The position numbers and the translations under genes are program-made. This document shows, piece after piece, positions 28,984-37,342 of a DNA stretch of 64,000 nucleotides. The DNA is taken from NCBI RefSeq assembly GCF_900454685.1, contig NZ_UATM01000032.1, positions 1,798,001 to 1,862,000 of the forward strand. Reading direction: 5' to 3'. The notes under the pieces are model-generated. The model made no database searches. It was not told the DNA's origin and saw only the letters and a program-made list of their open reading frames with translations. This DNA is from Peptoniphilus harei (lineage in GTDB: Bacteria; Bacillota; Clostridia; Tissierellales; Peptoniphilaceae). The number at the start of each line of letters is the position of its first letter. The stretch's first letter is position 1.

Positions 28984-29710
28984 CGTAGAAACCTTCACTA
29001 TCTAATAGAATTAGTAGGTAGTGTCTTCCCTTTGGTGTTATAAATGTTTGTATTCCTACAAGTGTACCTAGTGGATCAACCCATTCTTTCACTTCAAAGT
29101 ATCCCTTGTTCTTATCTGCATAAGGTAAGAGTTTCTTTTTCTTATCTCTGTAAATTAATCCCTTATCCATTAGAAAACTTATAAATTGGTTTTGTGGTAT
29201 TCCTAACTCTTTGGCAGTATTTCTAAAGTTTGTAAGTAGGTTATAATCTACTAGTTTGTCATAATAGTCTGCCTTTGGTCTTAATTCGTCAATCTCTTCT
29301 TCTCTTTCAGCAATAATTCTATTGGCTACTAAAATTGCATCTGCAAGTAACTCTTCATTGGTTTTCTTTTCTTGACCTACTATATATCCTCCATTCTTTC
29401 TAATACTTGGTAAGACTTCTCTCGTTACCCAAGCTTTGAATATTTTTGCTTGTGGTAGTTTTGATGAAAGGATAAGTGAATACAATCCTGACTCATTAAT
29501 TATTGAAATATTCTGTATTCCTCCAGGGGTGTTCCATTTCGTTACACCCTTATCTTCCTCATCTACATGGTCATAAATAGCTTTCCTCGGATTGACATAT
29601 CCTAACATAGTTGCTACTTCATTTGCTATAAAGAAAAACTCACCGTCTTTTTCTATAACAGTGAGTTTTCCAAAATTCTTATTTTCAAATGTTTTTAAAT
29701 TACTTATCAT
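28976..29710 (-). CDS. Bro-N / KilAC antirepressor-like protein
   Basis: 244 aa with a Bro-N domain (FGKLTVIEKDGEFFFIANEVATMLGYVNPRKAI ... SGLYSLILSSKLPQAKIFKAWV) and a C-terminal KilAC-type domain (LLTNFRNTAKELGIPQNQFISFLMDKGLIYRD). Such phage-antirepressor-like proteins are regular members of Tn1549-type backbones between PcfB and VirD4; a regulatory role is likely but untested. Overlaps both neighbours (4 bases with PcfB, 8 with virD4), so the set is co-translated. Confidence 0.88.
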   Translation of the reverse strand: MISNLKTFENKNFGKLTVIEKDGEFFFIANEVATMLGYVNPRKAIYDHVDEEDKGVTKWNTPGGIQNISIINESGLYSLILSSKLPQAKIFKAWVTREVLPSIRKNGGYIVGQEKKTNEELLADAILVANRIIAEREEEIDELRPKADYYDKLVDYNLLTNFRNTAKELGIPQNQFISFLMDKGLIYRDKKKKLLPYADKNKGYFEVKEWVDPLGTLVGIQTFITPKGRHYLLILLDSEGFYDE

Positions 29711-30192
29711 AAGCTTTGCTCCTTATGTTTATTTTTAACTTTATCTTTGCTGATGGTGTCCTTAGCCATATCTTTAAACTTATTTATTGTCTTCGTTATT
29801 GAATCTTTTCTATCGGCCTTTCTTTCAGAACCCTTAACTGCTTTTTTAAAGGCATGTTCCATTACTTTTATATCCTTAGATTGAAAAAACACAGAGTGGT
29901 TTCCAGTTTCCTTATCTTTCATAACAGAAAACTTCACTCCGTGTTTATTTAAAATTTTCTTTAGTTCTTTTAACTCAGGATCCTTTAGATTAATTTCTTC
30001 TAACTGTCCCTTTTTAACCATATCTTTTAGTTTTACTTCTTCTCCATTATTTTTTATTACATTTTTCAAACCTCCTTGTTCTTCTATTTGCTTGTGAACT
30101 TTCTTTAAGGCATCAAGAATTGCTTTACTTGTTGCTTTTGCAAGTCTTACTTCAAGATTAAGACTTGACCTTGATACTTCTTCATTAATCAT
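29707..30192 (-). CDS. pcfB: PcfB-family relaxosome accessory protein
   Basis: 161 aa. PcfB of pCF10 interacts with relaxase and coupling protein. Family pattern visible: LAKATSKAILDALKKVHKQIEEQGG, ELKKILNKHGVKFSVMKDKETG, VFFQSKDIKVMEHAFKKAV, followed by a basic tail. Overlaps its neighbours by 4 and 8 bases. Confidence 0.88.
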   Translation of the reverse strand: MINEEVSRSSLNLEVRLAKATSKAILDALKKVHKQIEEQGGLKNVIKNNGEEVKLKDMVKKGQLEEINLKDPELKELKKILNKHGVKFSVMKDKETGNHSVFFQSKDIKVMEHAFKKAVKGSERKADRKDSITKTINKFKDMAKDTISKDKVKNKHKEQSL

Positions 30193-31012
30193 CTATTCCA
30201 CCTCCATATAAAAGTAACTCTTTGTATTTTCTTAACTTCTCTTGATGAATTTTTCTTCTAAAATCTTCTCCCGTAACTTTAACTGGTATTGTCATTTCAA
30301 GTATTCTTGAATATATCCTCTGATACTCAAGTTCAATATTAGGATTTTGAATAATTTCCAATGATAAGTTTGTAGTAAAAATTGTCGGCCTACCCTTTAA
30401 GTATCTTGAGTTTATAATGTTATATACTTGTTCTCTTGCATAAGATGTATCCCTTTCAATTCCAAGGTCATCTAAGATTAACAATGGAATATTAGAGAGG
30501 TTACTTATTATTTCATTTGAATCTAGCTTAAATGCTGATTTTTGTATTTGATTTATAACCTGAGATAAATTCATAATCTTAACTTTAACTTGTTCTCTTT
30601 CAATTAATTCATTTGCAATAGAACAAGCAAGATAAGTCTTTCCACTGCCAACATCTCCATAAAATAAAAGTCCAACATTGTCTTCCTTCATTTGTTCAAA
30701 ACTTTTAGCATAATTGTAAGCAACCTTGTAAGCTTGACCTTTTTCATTTAAGAATCTCTCAAAATTATATTGGTGTTGGAGTGGCGATGAGAAACAATCT
30801 CTTTTTAGCGATGATATTTTCATTAGTCTTTCTCTTTCTTCATTTTCCTTATCTCTTTTTATTTCACATTCACATTTAATTCTTGGAATAAACTTTGTAA
30901 AGCCAAGGTCAAGTAATTCTCCATCGACTCTTTTATCACATACCTTACAATAAATATGTCCATTTCTTTCAATATCATTTTCTCTTAATACAAAATCTTT
31001 TAAGTTCTTCAT
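30185..31012 (-). CDS. DnaC/IstB-like ATP-binding protein
   Basis: 275 aa. N-terminal zinc-binding part (CKVCDKRV ... CECEI), then an AAA+ core with GDVGSGKTYLACSIANELI (Walker A near 120), LLILDDLGIERDT (Walker B near 180) and sensor FTTNLSLEII. Likely helicase loader for replication of the circular ICE with the RepA_N initiator coded just upstream (4-base overlap). Confidence 0.92.
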   Translation of the reverse strand: MKNLKDFVLRENDIERNGHIYCKVCDKRVDGELLDLGFTKFIPRIKCECEIKRDKENEERERLMKISSLKRDCFSSPLQHQYNFERFLNEKGQAYKVAYNYAKSFEQMKEDNVGLLFYGDVGSGKTYLACSIANELIEREQVKVKIMNLSQVINQIQKSAFKLDSNEIISNLSNIPLLILDDLGIERDTSYAREQVYNIINSRYLKGRPTIFTTNLSLEIIQNPNIELEYQRIYSRILEMTIPVKVTGEDFRRKIHQEKLRKYKELLLYGGGIDD

Positions 31013-31782
31013 AAACTCTCTCCTATATCGTAATTCATTTTCCTTGTTGTATTATCATTAATGTTTTTTGCCTGATCATTAAGATACCAATTGATTATCG
31101 TTGCCTTGTGATCTTGATACACTCTGTTATTTGCTTTCATATATGACGACAACCTATCAATGTAGTCACTAATTCTACTTCCTAACTCATTTGTTAAGTC
31201 CTTGTATTCTTCATCAGTCAAAAATATGTTTTTATATATTCCATAAGGCTTTTGTCCCTTACTAAAATCATTCTTTCTTAACTCATTATTACTAATATTG
31301 TTATAGTTACCTTCCGATTTTCGGAAATCTTGAAGTCTGTTATTAGGAGTTCTTGAATTCCGATTATCGGAAGTCTGGACTTCTGCTTTTCGGAAATCTG
31401 GATTTCTATTATTTGAATCGGAGAAAACACTCATAAAATCTTTAACATATATCCTATTTGGTTTTCCAAGTCCTTGTCTTTTCTTTTCTATCAATCCAAT
31501 TCCTGATTTTATATCAAGCTCATTTATAATCTTTAAGGCTTTATCATTAGCACAGTTAAATTGCTCTTTAATAGCATCCATTGTGTAGTAAATAAAGACT
31601 TTTCCATCTTCATCTATCCAGCCATTTTTATATGAAAGACCCATTCGATTAAGCATATATGAATACAAAACTTTAGCTTCAATAGAAATGCTCTCAAAAA
31701 TCTCATCTTCCATTAATACCATAGGTAACCTAATGAAGTTATACATCTCAGATTGCCTATTATAAAAATAATCAAAATTCAT
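31009..31782 (-). CDS. repA: RepA_N-family replication initiator of the ICE
   Basis: 257 aa. N-terminal RepA_N winged-helix domain (LPMVLMEDEIFESISIEAKVLYSYMLNRMGLSYKNGWIDEDGKVFIYYT), a poorly conserved linker (about 118-165), and a C-terminal ATP-region-like domain (YKDLTNELGSRISDYIDRLSSYM ... HKATIINWYLND). In plasmids of this family (pSK41, pAD1) the origin lies inside rep; here a 23-bp repeat array sits in the linker. GAGGAGG precedes ATG 31782. Confidence 0.92.
   Translation of the reverse strand: MNFDYFYNRQSEMYNFIRLPMVLMEDEIFESISIEAKVLYSYMLNRMGLSYKNGWIDEDGKVFIYYTMDAIKEQFNCANDKALKIINELDIKSGIGLIEKKRQGLGKPNRIYVKDFMSVFSDSNNRNPDFRKAEVQTSDNRNSRTPNNRLQDFRKSEGNYNNISNNELRKNDFSKGQKPYGIYKNIFLTDEEYKDLTNELGSRISDYIDRLSSYMKANNRVYQDHKATIINWYLNDQAKNINDNTTRKMNYDIGESL
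31318..31409. repeat. Four 23-bp iteron-like repeats inside repA (putative ICE origin)
   Basis: Core TTTTCGGAAATCTKGA begins at 31318, 31364 and 31387; a weaker copy (12 of 16 bases) begins at 31341. The period is exactly 23 bp, which is not a multiple of three, so the repeats cannot come from a protein repeat. Two copies also form short palindromes (CCGATTATCGG). Position matches in-gene origins of RepA_N replicons. Confidence 0.7.
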
Positions 31783-31803
31783 TCCTACCTCCTCTCTTTA
31801 AAA

Positions 31804-31840
31804 TAAAAAAAGACGACAGAATTATTGCTTTCTATCGTCT
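31804..31840 (-). terminator. Terminator between the CD1845-like gene and repA
   Basis: AGACGATAGAA pairs with TTCTGTCGTCT, followed by seven T, on the minus strand. Confidence 0.75.
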
Positions 31841-31865
31841 ACGGTTGTCTTATATTTATTTTTCT

Positions 31866-32147
31866 TCAAATTGATTTTATTGTATAGTTTAATAATTCTA
31901 ATAATCCAATAACATATATACCTAATTTAGGTAATCCAAATGGACTAAATAAAAATGCTAATATTAGTGCTTCAATTACAATTTGCTTGTCTCCTTGAAA
32001 AATGCTAGCTATTCCAATTATAAAAATCAAAGTAGAAACTACGCTTAACAACGCAGTACTCAAACTTAATATGAAGGTTAAAAAAGCTATGAGCAAACTC
32101 AACACTAATCTTATCGGTAATAAAATTATTCTAATTATCCATCTCAT
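31866..32147 (-). CDS. CD1845-like small membrane protein at the ICE end
   Basis: 93 aa, basic start then two or three hydrophobic segments (LVLSLLIAFLTFILSLSTALLSVVSTLIFIIGIASIF, and LILAFLFSPFGLPKLGIYVIGLLELL). Pattern and place match the first protein of C. difficile CTn5 (CD1845), which lies at the terminus beside the rep gene. Function unknown. AGGAG precedes ATG 32147. Confidence 0.8.
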   Translation of the reverse strand: MRWIIRIILLPIRLVLSLLIAFLTFILSLSTALLSVVSTLIFIIGIASIFQGDKQIVIEALILAFLFSPFGLPKLGIYVIGLLELLNYTIKSI

Positions 32148-32155
32148 ACATACTC

Positions 32156-32193
32156 CTAAAAATTAAACTGGGATTCATAACAAACCCCAGTTT
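32156..32193 (-). terminator. lysS terminator, next to the ICE boundary
   Basis: AAACTGGG/CCCAGTTT stem followed by AATTTTT on the minus strand, 18 bases after lysS. The ICE end must lie at or just left of its T-tract, since the ribosome site of the last ICE gene begins at about 32158. Confidence 0.8.
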
Positions 32194-32210
32194 CATAATT
32201 AGCGTGTCCT

Positions 32211-34133
32211 TTAATATAATTTTGATCCTGCTGGAATATTATCATCCAGCATTATTAAGTTAAGTTTTTCTTCACCGTCATACTCACAAATTGCAGATAT
32301 AATCATACCTTCTGAGTCGATTCCCATCATCTTACGAGGAGGAAGATTACAAATTGCAAGTAGTGTCTTTCCAATTAAGCTCTCTGCGCTGTAATATTCC
32401 TTAATACCAGATAAAATAACTCTTTCTTTTTCAGAACCATCATCTAATGTAAATTTCAAAAGTTTTTTTGACTTAGGAACTTCTTCGCAGTTTTTAACCT
32501 TTACAACTCTAAAATCAGATTTTGAGAAAGTTTCAAAGTCTACCATATCTTCAAATAATGGTTCAACTTTCACTTTTGAAAGGTCAATTTCTTCTGTCGT
32601 AAGTTTGTCGTAAGTTTCGTAAGTTTCTTTTGACAAACCCCCATTTTCTGCCTTTTCTAAGCCTATTGGCTTCATTGTTGGGAATAGAAGTACGTCCCTA
32701 ATGCTTGGTTGATCAGTAAGAAGGACAATCATCCTGTCTACACCAATTCCAAGTCCACCTGTTGGTGGAAGACCAACTTCAATTGCGTTAATAAAGTCTG
32801 AGTCCATTGGATGAGCTTCGTCATCTCCTGCTGCCTTTTCTGCAACTTGAGCTTCAAATCTTTCTCTTTGATCTATTGGGTCATTAAGCTCTGAGAAGGC
32901 ATTGGCAAATTCCCAAGTGTTAATAAAGGCTTCAAACCTTTGTGTAAGTCTTGGGTCCTCAGGGTTTCTCTTTGCAAGTGGGGATACATCTACTGGGTGA
33001 CCAATTACAAATGTTGGTTCAACAAGGTGTTCTTCACAGAATTCTTCAAACATTTCTGAAAGAAGCTTGCCCCAAGTATCATTGTCATTTACATCAAGTC
33101 CCTTTTCTCTTGCAACTTCTCTTGCCTTTTCATCTGTATCAATTTCATTGAAGTCAACATCAGCATATTTTTTGACTGCATCAATCATTGTGATTCTCTT
33201 CCAAGGTGCCTTTAGACAAATTTCTGTGCCTTGGTAGTTAATTGTATCTGTTCCAAGAACTTCAAGTGCTACGTATTCAAATAGATCTTCAGTGATTCTC
33301 ATCATTTCTTCGTAGTCAGCATAGGCTTGGTAAAGTTCAATGTTTGTAAATTCAGGATTATGCTTAGTGTCCATACCTTCATTTCTAAACATCTTGCCCA
33401 TTTCATAAACCTTGTCAAAGCCACCAACAATTAGTCTCTTTAGGAAAAGTTCGTTTGCAATTCTCAGTTGCATATCAATATCAAGAGTGTTGTGATGAGT
33501 GTAGAAAGGTCTTGCGTTTGCACCACCTGCTACTGTACCAAGGATTGGTGTTTCAACTTCTAGGAAGTCCTTATTGTCTAAGAATTCTCTAATCTTCTTG
33601 ATGATTTTATTTCTCTTAATAAATACATCCTTAACTTCAGGATTTACAATTAAGTCAACATATCTTTGTCTGTATCTTAGGTCTGGGTCCTTAAGTCCGT
33701 GGAATTTTTCTGGAAGGATTTGTAGTGATTTAGAAAGTAGGCTTATATCAGTTGCACGAACTGTAATTTCACCAGCTTCTGTCTTGAATACAATTCCCTT
33801 AACTCCAACAATATCTCCAATGTCAATGCCCTTAACGTCTTCGTATTTTTCTTCAAGGACATCTTTTCTTGCAAAAACTTGGATACTTCCTTCTGAATCT
33901 CTAAGGTCTAGGAAGCAAATTTTTCCGTGACGTCTCTTGCTCATAATACGTCCAGCAATAGAAACTTCTCTTTCGTCTGCTTCGTTGAATTCTTCCTTGA
34001 TTCCAACTGAGTGTGCAGTTACATCATAAGTTTCATGGACAAAGGGGTCCTTGCCTTCATTTTTTAATTCTTCAAGCTTTTGTCTCTTTAACAAAAGCAT
34101 TTCATTTAGATTTGCATCTTCTGTTTTCTTCAC
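32211..34133 (-). CDS. lysS: Lysyl-tRNA synthetase with C-terminal tRNA-binding domain
   Basis: Class II enzyme charging tRNA-Lys. 640 aa: OB anticodon domain (about 60-150), catalytic domain with motif 2 [16 protein letters not shown] (about 260) and motif 3 [13 protein letters not shown] (about 470). LysRS normally ends near 500. Here residues about 530-640 form an extra EMAPII/CsaA-like tRNA-binding domain ([49 protein letters not shown]), usually found on MetRS. GTG start at 34133 with AGGAGG 7 bases upstream, 10 bases after greA; one operon. Confidence 0.96.
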   Translation of the reverse strand: MKKTEDANLNEMLLLKRQKLEELKNEGKDPFVHETYDVTAHSVGIKEEFNEADEREVSIAGRIMSKRRHGKICFLDLRDSEGSIQVFARKDVLEEKYEDVKGIDIGDIVGVKGIVFKTEAGEITVRATDISLLSKSLQILPEKFHGLKDPDLRYRQRYVDLIVNPEVKDVFIKRNKIIKKIREFLDNKDFLEVETPILGTVAGGANARPFYTHHNTLDIDMQLRIANELFLKRLIVGGFDKVYEMGKMFRNEGMDTKHNPEFTNIELYQAYADYEEMMRITEDLFEYVALEVLGTDTINYQGTEICLKAPWKRITMIDAVKKYADVDFNEIDTDEKAREVAREKGLDVNDNDTWGKLLSEMFEEFCEEHLVEPTFVIGHPVDVSPLAKRNPEDPRLTQRFEAFINTWEFANAFSELNDPIDQRERFEAQVAEKAAGDDEAHPMDSDFINAIEVGLPPTGGLGIGVDRMIVLLTDQPSIRDVLLFPTMKPIGLEKAENGGLSKETYETYDKLTTEEIDLSKVKVEPLFEDMVDFETFSKSDFRVVKVKNCEEVPKSKKLLKFTLDDGSEKERVILSGIKEYYSAESLIGKTLLAICNLPPRKMMGIDSEGMIISAICEYDGEEKLNLIMLDDNIPAGSKLY

Positions 34134-34143
34134 AAACTGCCTC

Positions 34144-34617
34144 CTAAATAGTTATTCCACAAATTTCGTACTTAATAATTCCATCTGGAACTTCAACTTC
34201 AACAACATCGCCAACACGGTTGCCAATAAGTTTTGAGCCTACTGGTGATTCGTTAGAAATTTTTCCTTCTAGTGGGTCTGCTTCTGCTGAACCAACAATT
34301 GTGTACTCGTCTTCTTCCATTGTGTCAAGTTCTCTAACTTTTACACTTGATCCAATGTTAACAACGTCTGTATTTAAATCTTTTTCATCTATAATTTTAG
34401 CATTACGAACCATCATTTCAAGTTTAGCGATTCTCTCTTCAACTTGTGCTTGTTCGTTTTTTGCTTCGTCATATTCAGAGTTTTCAGAAAGGTCTCCATA
34501 GCCAAGAGCTACCTTAATTCTTTCAGAAACTTCTTTTCTTCTAACTGTTTTTAAATACTCAATTTCATTTTCGATTTTTTCTAGACCTTCCGGTGTAAAA
34601 AATATATCTTTTTCCAA
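34144..34617 (-). CDS. greA: Transcription elongation factor GreA
   Basis: Binds the RNA polymerase secondary channel and stimulates cleavage of backtracked RNA. 157 aa from TTG 34617, the standard GreA length; GAGGGAG lies 6 bases upstream. The frame to 34668 lies in the leader and is rejected. N-terminal coiled coil with the acidic tip [13 protein letters not shown]-terminal FKBP-like domain with [25 protein letters not shown]. First gene of a greA-lysS operon with a consensus promoter. Confidence 0.95.
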   Translation of the reverse strand: MEKDIFFTPEGLEKIENEIEYLKTVRRKEVSERIKVALGYGDLSENSEYDEAKNEQAQVEERIAKLEMMVRNAKIIDEKDLNTDVVNIGSSVKVRELDTMEEDEYTIVGSAEADPLEGKISNESPVGSKLIGNRVGDVVEVEVPDGIIKYEICGITI

Positions 34618-34638
34618 AATTCTCTCTCCCTCAATTAT

Positions 34639-34662
34639 ATAAAAAATAAGGCGTGAGCCGCC
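34639..34662 (-). terminator. Terminator-like hairpin in the greA leader
   Basis: AAGGCG-GCTCA-CGCCTT followed by ATTTTTT on the minus strand, between the promoter and the greA start. It could attenuate greA-lysS; GreA autoregulation through leader termination is known in E. coli, by a different RNA. Confidence 0.55.
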
Positions 34663-34688
34663 TTTCACAAAACCTTTTAATCTAGGCT

Positions 34689-34717
34689 ATTATAATTTAA
34701 AGGTGGCTAAATGTCAA
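34689..34717 (-). promoter_or_regulatory. Consensus sigma-A promoter of greA-lysS
   Basis: TTGACA (34712-34717), 17 bases, TATAAT (34689-34694) on the minus strand; both hexamers are perfect. It starts a leader of about 65 bases containing a terminator-like hairpin. Confidence 0.85.
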
Positions 34718-34756
34718 GAAGATTAAGTATTAAGAAGACTTTCGCCAACTTTTACA

Positions 34757-34785
34757 AAAAAATAAACCCTGCAAGGTCGCAGAGT
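34757..34785 (-). terminator. Terminator of coaX-dusB
   Basis: ACTCTGC/GCAGGGT stem (one G-T pair) followed by TTATTTTTTTG on the minus strand, just after the dusB stop. Confidence 0.7.
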
Positions 34786-34792
34786 TTTAAAT

Positions 34793-35719
34793 TTAAATTT
34801 TTTCTATATATTCATTAATTGTATTTAGGATTTCGTCCTTATCCTTTAGGCTATTTAATTTATTCCTAACTTCCTTGGACCCCTTCATGCCCTTGAAGTA
34901 TTCTGCATAGACCTTTCTCATCTCAAGTATGCCAAGTTTCTCTCCCTTGTAGGCAATTTTTCTTTCAAGTTCATCAATCATTAATAGTAGCTTTTCCTTG
35001 TCACTTGGCTTGTAGTAGTCACCAGTTTTTATTAATTCTTCAATTTGATCAAAGATGTAAGAGTTTCCTATGGCCCCTCGTCCTATTGCAAGACCATCGA
35101 CCTTTGAATAATTTATTTTTTCTATGGCATCTTCTGGACTAGCAACATCACCATTTCCTATTACAGGAATTTTTACATTTTCCTTAACTTCTTTTATGAA
35201 GTCCCAGTCAGCCTTGCCTGTGTAGTATTCTTCTCTCGTTCTGCCATGAACTGTTACAAAGGTCGCACCTGCAGCTTCAATATTTTTTATGGCTTTCATA
35301 GATGAAACTCCGCCTATTCCCTTACGGACCTTTGCAGTAACAGGCTTGTTGGAATTTTTTACAACAGACTTAACAATATCGTAAACAAGTGACGGATCAC
35401 TTAAGAGATGAGAGCCCGAATTATTTTTTACAATCTTCGGTGCAGGACAACCCATGTTTATATCCACATAAGAAAAATCGTAGTCATTTAAAATTTTTGC
35501 AGCCTGGCCCATAACATCTGGGTCGCTGCCAAAAATTTGGACTGCAACTTTTTTCTCCTTGGGAGATATGTCCAAGAGGTCTATAGTTTTTTTATTTTCA
35601 TATACAAGTGCCATGGCCGACACCATTTCAGTTACAGTAATGTCTGCACCCTTTTCACTTGCCACTTCCCTAAAGGCTATGTCTGTGTAGCCTGCCATGG
35701 GGGCTAAAATCTTTAGCAA
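34793..35719 (-). CDS. dusB: tRNA-dihydrouridine synthase
   Basis: FMN enzyme reducing uridine to dihydrouridine in the tRNA D-loop. 308 aa TIM barrel: APMAGYTD at 6-13, AVQIFGSDP, the catalytic Cys in NMGCPAPKIVKNNSGSHLL near 92, TVHGRTREEYYTGKADW and the FMN phosphate site GNGDVASPEDA and IGRGAIGNSYIF. Complete. Follows coaX by 10 bases. The paralogue type (DusB) is from similarity to Firmicute DusB. Confidence 0.92.
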   Translation of the reverse strand: MLKILAPMAGYTDIAFREVASEKGADITVTEMVSAMALVYENKKTIDLLDISPKEKKVAVQIFGSDPDVMGQAAKILNDYDFSYVDINMGCPAPKIVKNNSGSHLLSDPSLVYDIVKSVVKNSNKPVTAKVRKGIGGVSSMKAIKNIEAAGATFVTVHGRTREEYYTGKADWDFIKEVKENVKIPVIGNGDVASPEDAIEKINYSKVDGLAIGRGAIGNSYIFDQIEELIKTGDYYKPSDKEKLLLMIDELERKIAYKGEKLGILEMRKVYAEYFKGMKGSKEVRNKLNSLKDKDEILNTINEYIEKI

Positions 35720-35729
35720 AAAATCACTC

Positions 35730-36521
35730 TCAATCTATTCCTTCAATTTTGTTGTTTTTTTCATAAATAATTTTTAGTCCTTCAAGAGTTAAGAACTTGT
35801 TAATAATAAAATTGTATTTTGAATCTTTAGTTAACATTGTGGAGAACCCACCAGTTGAAATAATATTTGTTTCTTCTTCCTTCCAGTTTAATTCCTTGAG
35901 AAGTTTTGTAACTATACCATCAATCATTTCTGTGTATCCATAATAAAGTCCTGCTTGCATTGCTCCAACAGTGTCAGCTTGTATAACTTTTTCTGGCGCA
36001 ATTATCTCTATCTTTGGTAGTTTTGAAGTCATCATAAAGAGAGCTTCAGCCGAAATCCCTATTCCAGGCATAATAAGTCCACCAAGATAATTCTTTTCTT
36101 TATCTACAACACAAAAAGTCATGGCAGTTCCAATATCAACTATAATTGATTGTTCACCATAAAGTTCTAGGGCTCCAACAGCATTGACAATCCTATCTGC
36201 ACCAACTTGTTTTGGGTTTTCGTACTTAATATTAATACCAAGGTCAAGGTCTGTGCTAACAACCATTGGACTCTTATTAAAGTACTTTATAATCATAGAA
36301 GGAAGCGTGTGCATAAGGTTTGGCACAACTGAAGAAATAATTACATCTTCAATATCCTGTGGATCTATATTGGCATGGAGAAGAGTGTTTATAAAGATAA
36401 GCCCATACTCGTCAGATGTCCTTGTCTTTACAGTTGAAGTCCTAAAGTCATTTACAAGCTCTCCACCCTTAAAAACTCCCCAAGTTATGGAAGTATTCCC
36501 TACATCTATTACTAATAACAT
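35730..36521 (-). CDS. coaX: Type III pantothenate kinase
   Basis: First step of coenzyme A synthesis. 263 aa. ASKHA fold with the phosphate loop DVGNTSITWGVF near 4-15, GADRIVNAVGA, the second phosphate motif DIGTAMTFCVVD and GLIMPGIGISAEALF. Start at ATG 36521 (MLLVIDVGN), with AGAGGTG upstream; the 7-residue extension to 36542 has no ribosome site. Pairs in an operon with dusB and is divergent from bioY. Confidence 0.94.
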   Translation of the reverse strand: MLLVIDVGNTSITWGVFKGGELVNDFRTSTVKTRTSDEYGLIFINTLLHANIDPQDIEDVIISSVVPNLMHTLPSMIIKYFNKSPMVVSTDLDLGINIKYENPKQVGADRIVNAVGALELYGEQSIIVDIGTAMTFCVVDKEKNYLGGLIMPGIGISAEALFMMTSKLPKIEIIAPEKVIQADTVGAMQAGLYYGYTEMIDGIVTKLLKELNWKEEETNIISTGGFSTMLTKDSKYNFIINKFLTLEGLKIIYEKNNKIEGID

Positions 36522-36627
36522 TTTTACACCTCTGTTTAACAAATTGTATTTATTATATATTTTATAAACTTGACTTTCAACTAATTATTATTTTTGAATT
36601 GATAAATTCCATTATAAAAAGTAATTA

Positions 36628-36680
36628 GGTTAACCTTATTGACACTTAGGTAAACATTGTGTAATATATCCATGGAGGTT
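36628..36680 (+). promoter_or_regulatory. bioY promoter with BirA-like operator
   Basis: TTGACA (36639-36644), 17 bases, TAATAT (36662-36667), then GGAGG before ATG 36685. An inverted pair GTTAACC (36629-36635) and GGTAAAC (36649-36655) flanks the -35, matching the half-site type and spacing of BirA operators in Firmicutes. BirA would repress in the presence of biotin. The call is from motif memory. Confidence 0.7.
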
Positions 36681-36684
36681 AAAA

Positions 36685-37221
36685 ATGAAAATACAAACAA
36701 AAGACATAACAAAAATAGCACTTTTAGTAGCACTTATAGCAGTGGGAGCTTTTATTTCTATTCCCATTGGACCAGTTCCTTTTACACTACAAAACTTTTT
36801 TGTATTTATGACAGGTCTTTTACTTACACCTTTTTATGCAGGACTCACAGTTTTTATCTACGTCCTACTTGGCCTAATTGGTGTCCCAATTTTTGCTGGC
36901 TTCACAGGTGGTTTTCAAACTGTATTAAAACCAAGCTTTGGATTTTTAATTGCCTTTATAATAGGAGCTGCATTTATATCTAAGTTTGCTCACGGTGAAA
37001 AGAACTTTGGAAAGACTATGGTGGTCCTAGTTATTGCAGAAGTTATTTTCTATGCAATTGGACTTCCTTATATGTACTACATTTTAAATGTGGTTATGGG
37101 TAATCCTATGGACATCTCAAAGGTCTTTGCTATTGGAATGATACCTTTTATTATTCCTGACTTAGCCAAGGCAGTAGTAGCTGCAATTATTGCTCCAAGA
37201 ATTTTAAAGGCAATAAAATAA
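36685..37221 (+). CDS. bioY: Biotin transporter substrate-binding subunit BioY
   Basis: S-component of an ECF-type biotin importer. 178 aa, about six membrane helices: KIALLVALIAVGAFISIPIGPVPFTLQNFFVFMTGLLL contains the conserved family start, followed by GLIGVPIFAGFTGGF and the C-terminal FIIPDLAKAVVAAIIAPRI. No EcfA/T genes are next to it, so it must share them or act alone. Single-gene transcript ending in a clear terminator. Confidence 0.93.
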   Translation: MKIQTKDITKIALLVALIAVGAFISIPIGPVPFTLQNFFVFMTGLLLTPFYAGLTVFIYVLLGLIGVPIFAGFTGGFQTVLKPSFGFLIAFIIGAAFISKFAHGEKNFGKTMVVLVIAEVIFYAIGLPYMYYILNVVMGNPMDISKVFAIGMIPFIIPDLAKAVVAAIIAPRILKAIK

Positions 37222-37258
37222 TTTAGTTCATAATTAATAGAATAATTTAAGAAAGAAT

Positions 37259-37282
37259 CTCGCTTAAGGGCGAGGTTTTTTT
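37259..37282 (+). terminator. bioY terminator
   Basis: CTCGC-TTAAGG-GCGAG followed by GTTTTTTT. Confidence 0.85.
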
Positions 37283-37342
37283 CATTTATACTTATAGTTA
37301 TATGCCAAAGATTCTGATATAATAACAAAATAGGAGGTTATT

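Larger units (their letters stand above)
1..32155. mobile_element. Tn1549/CTn5-type integrative conjugative element, partial
   Basis: The order CD1845-like, RepA_N, DnaC-like, PcfB, Bro-N, VirD4, SSB, Maff2, VirB6-like, PrgI, VirB4, NlpC/P60, DUF4315, CD1107-like, TopB, Dcm and giant methylase/helicase is the known backbone of Tn1549/CTn5-type elements, and all of these genes lie on the minus strand. The right boundary is inferred to lie between the start of the CD1845-like gene (32147) and the lysS terminator (32165-32193). The left part, with relaxase and integrase, is outside the window, so neither attachment site can be defined. Cargo has entered at three joints: AbiE, SIR2 and ClbS/PIN. 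Confidence 0.9.

Noticed and set aside
34618..34668. N-terminal extension of greA
   Set aside because: It would run through the leader hairpin; TTG 34617 has a ribosome site and gives 157 aa.
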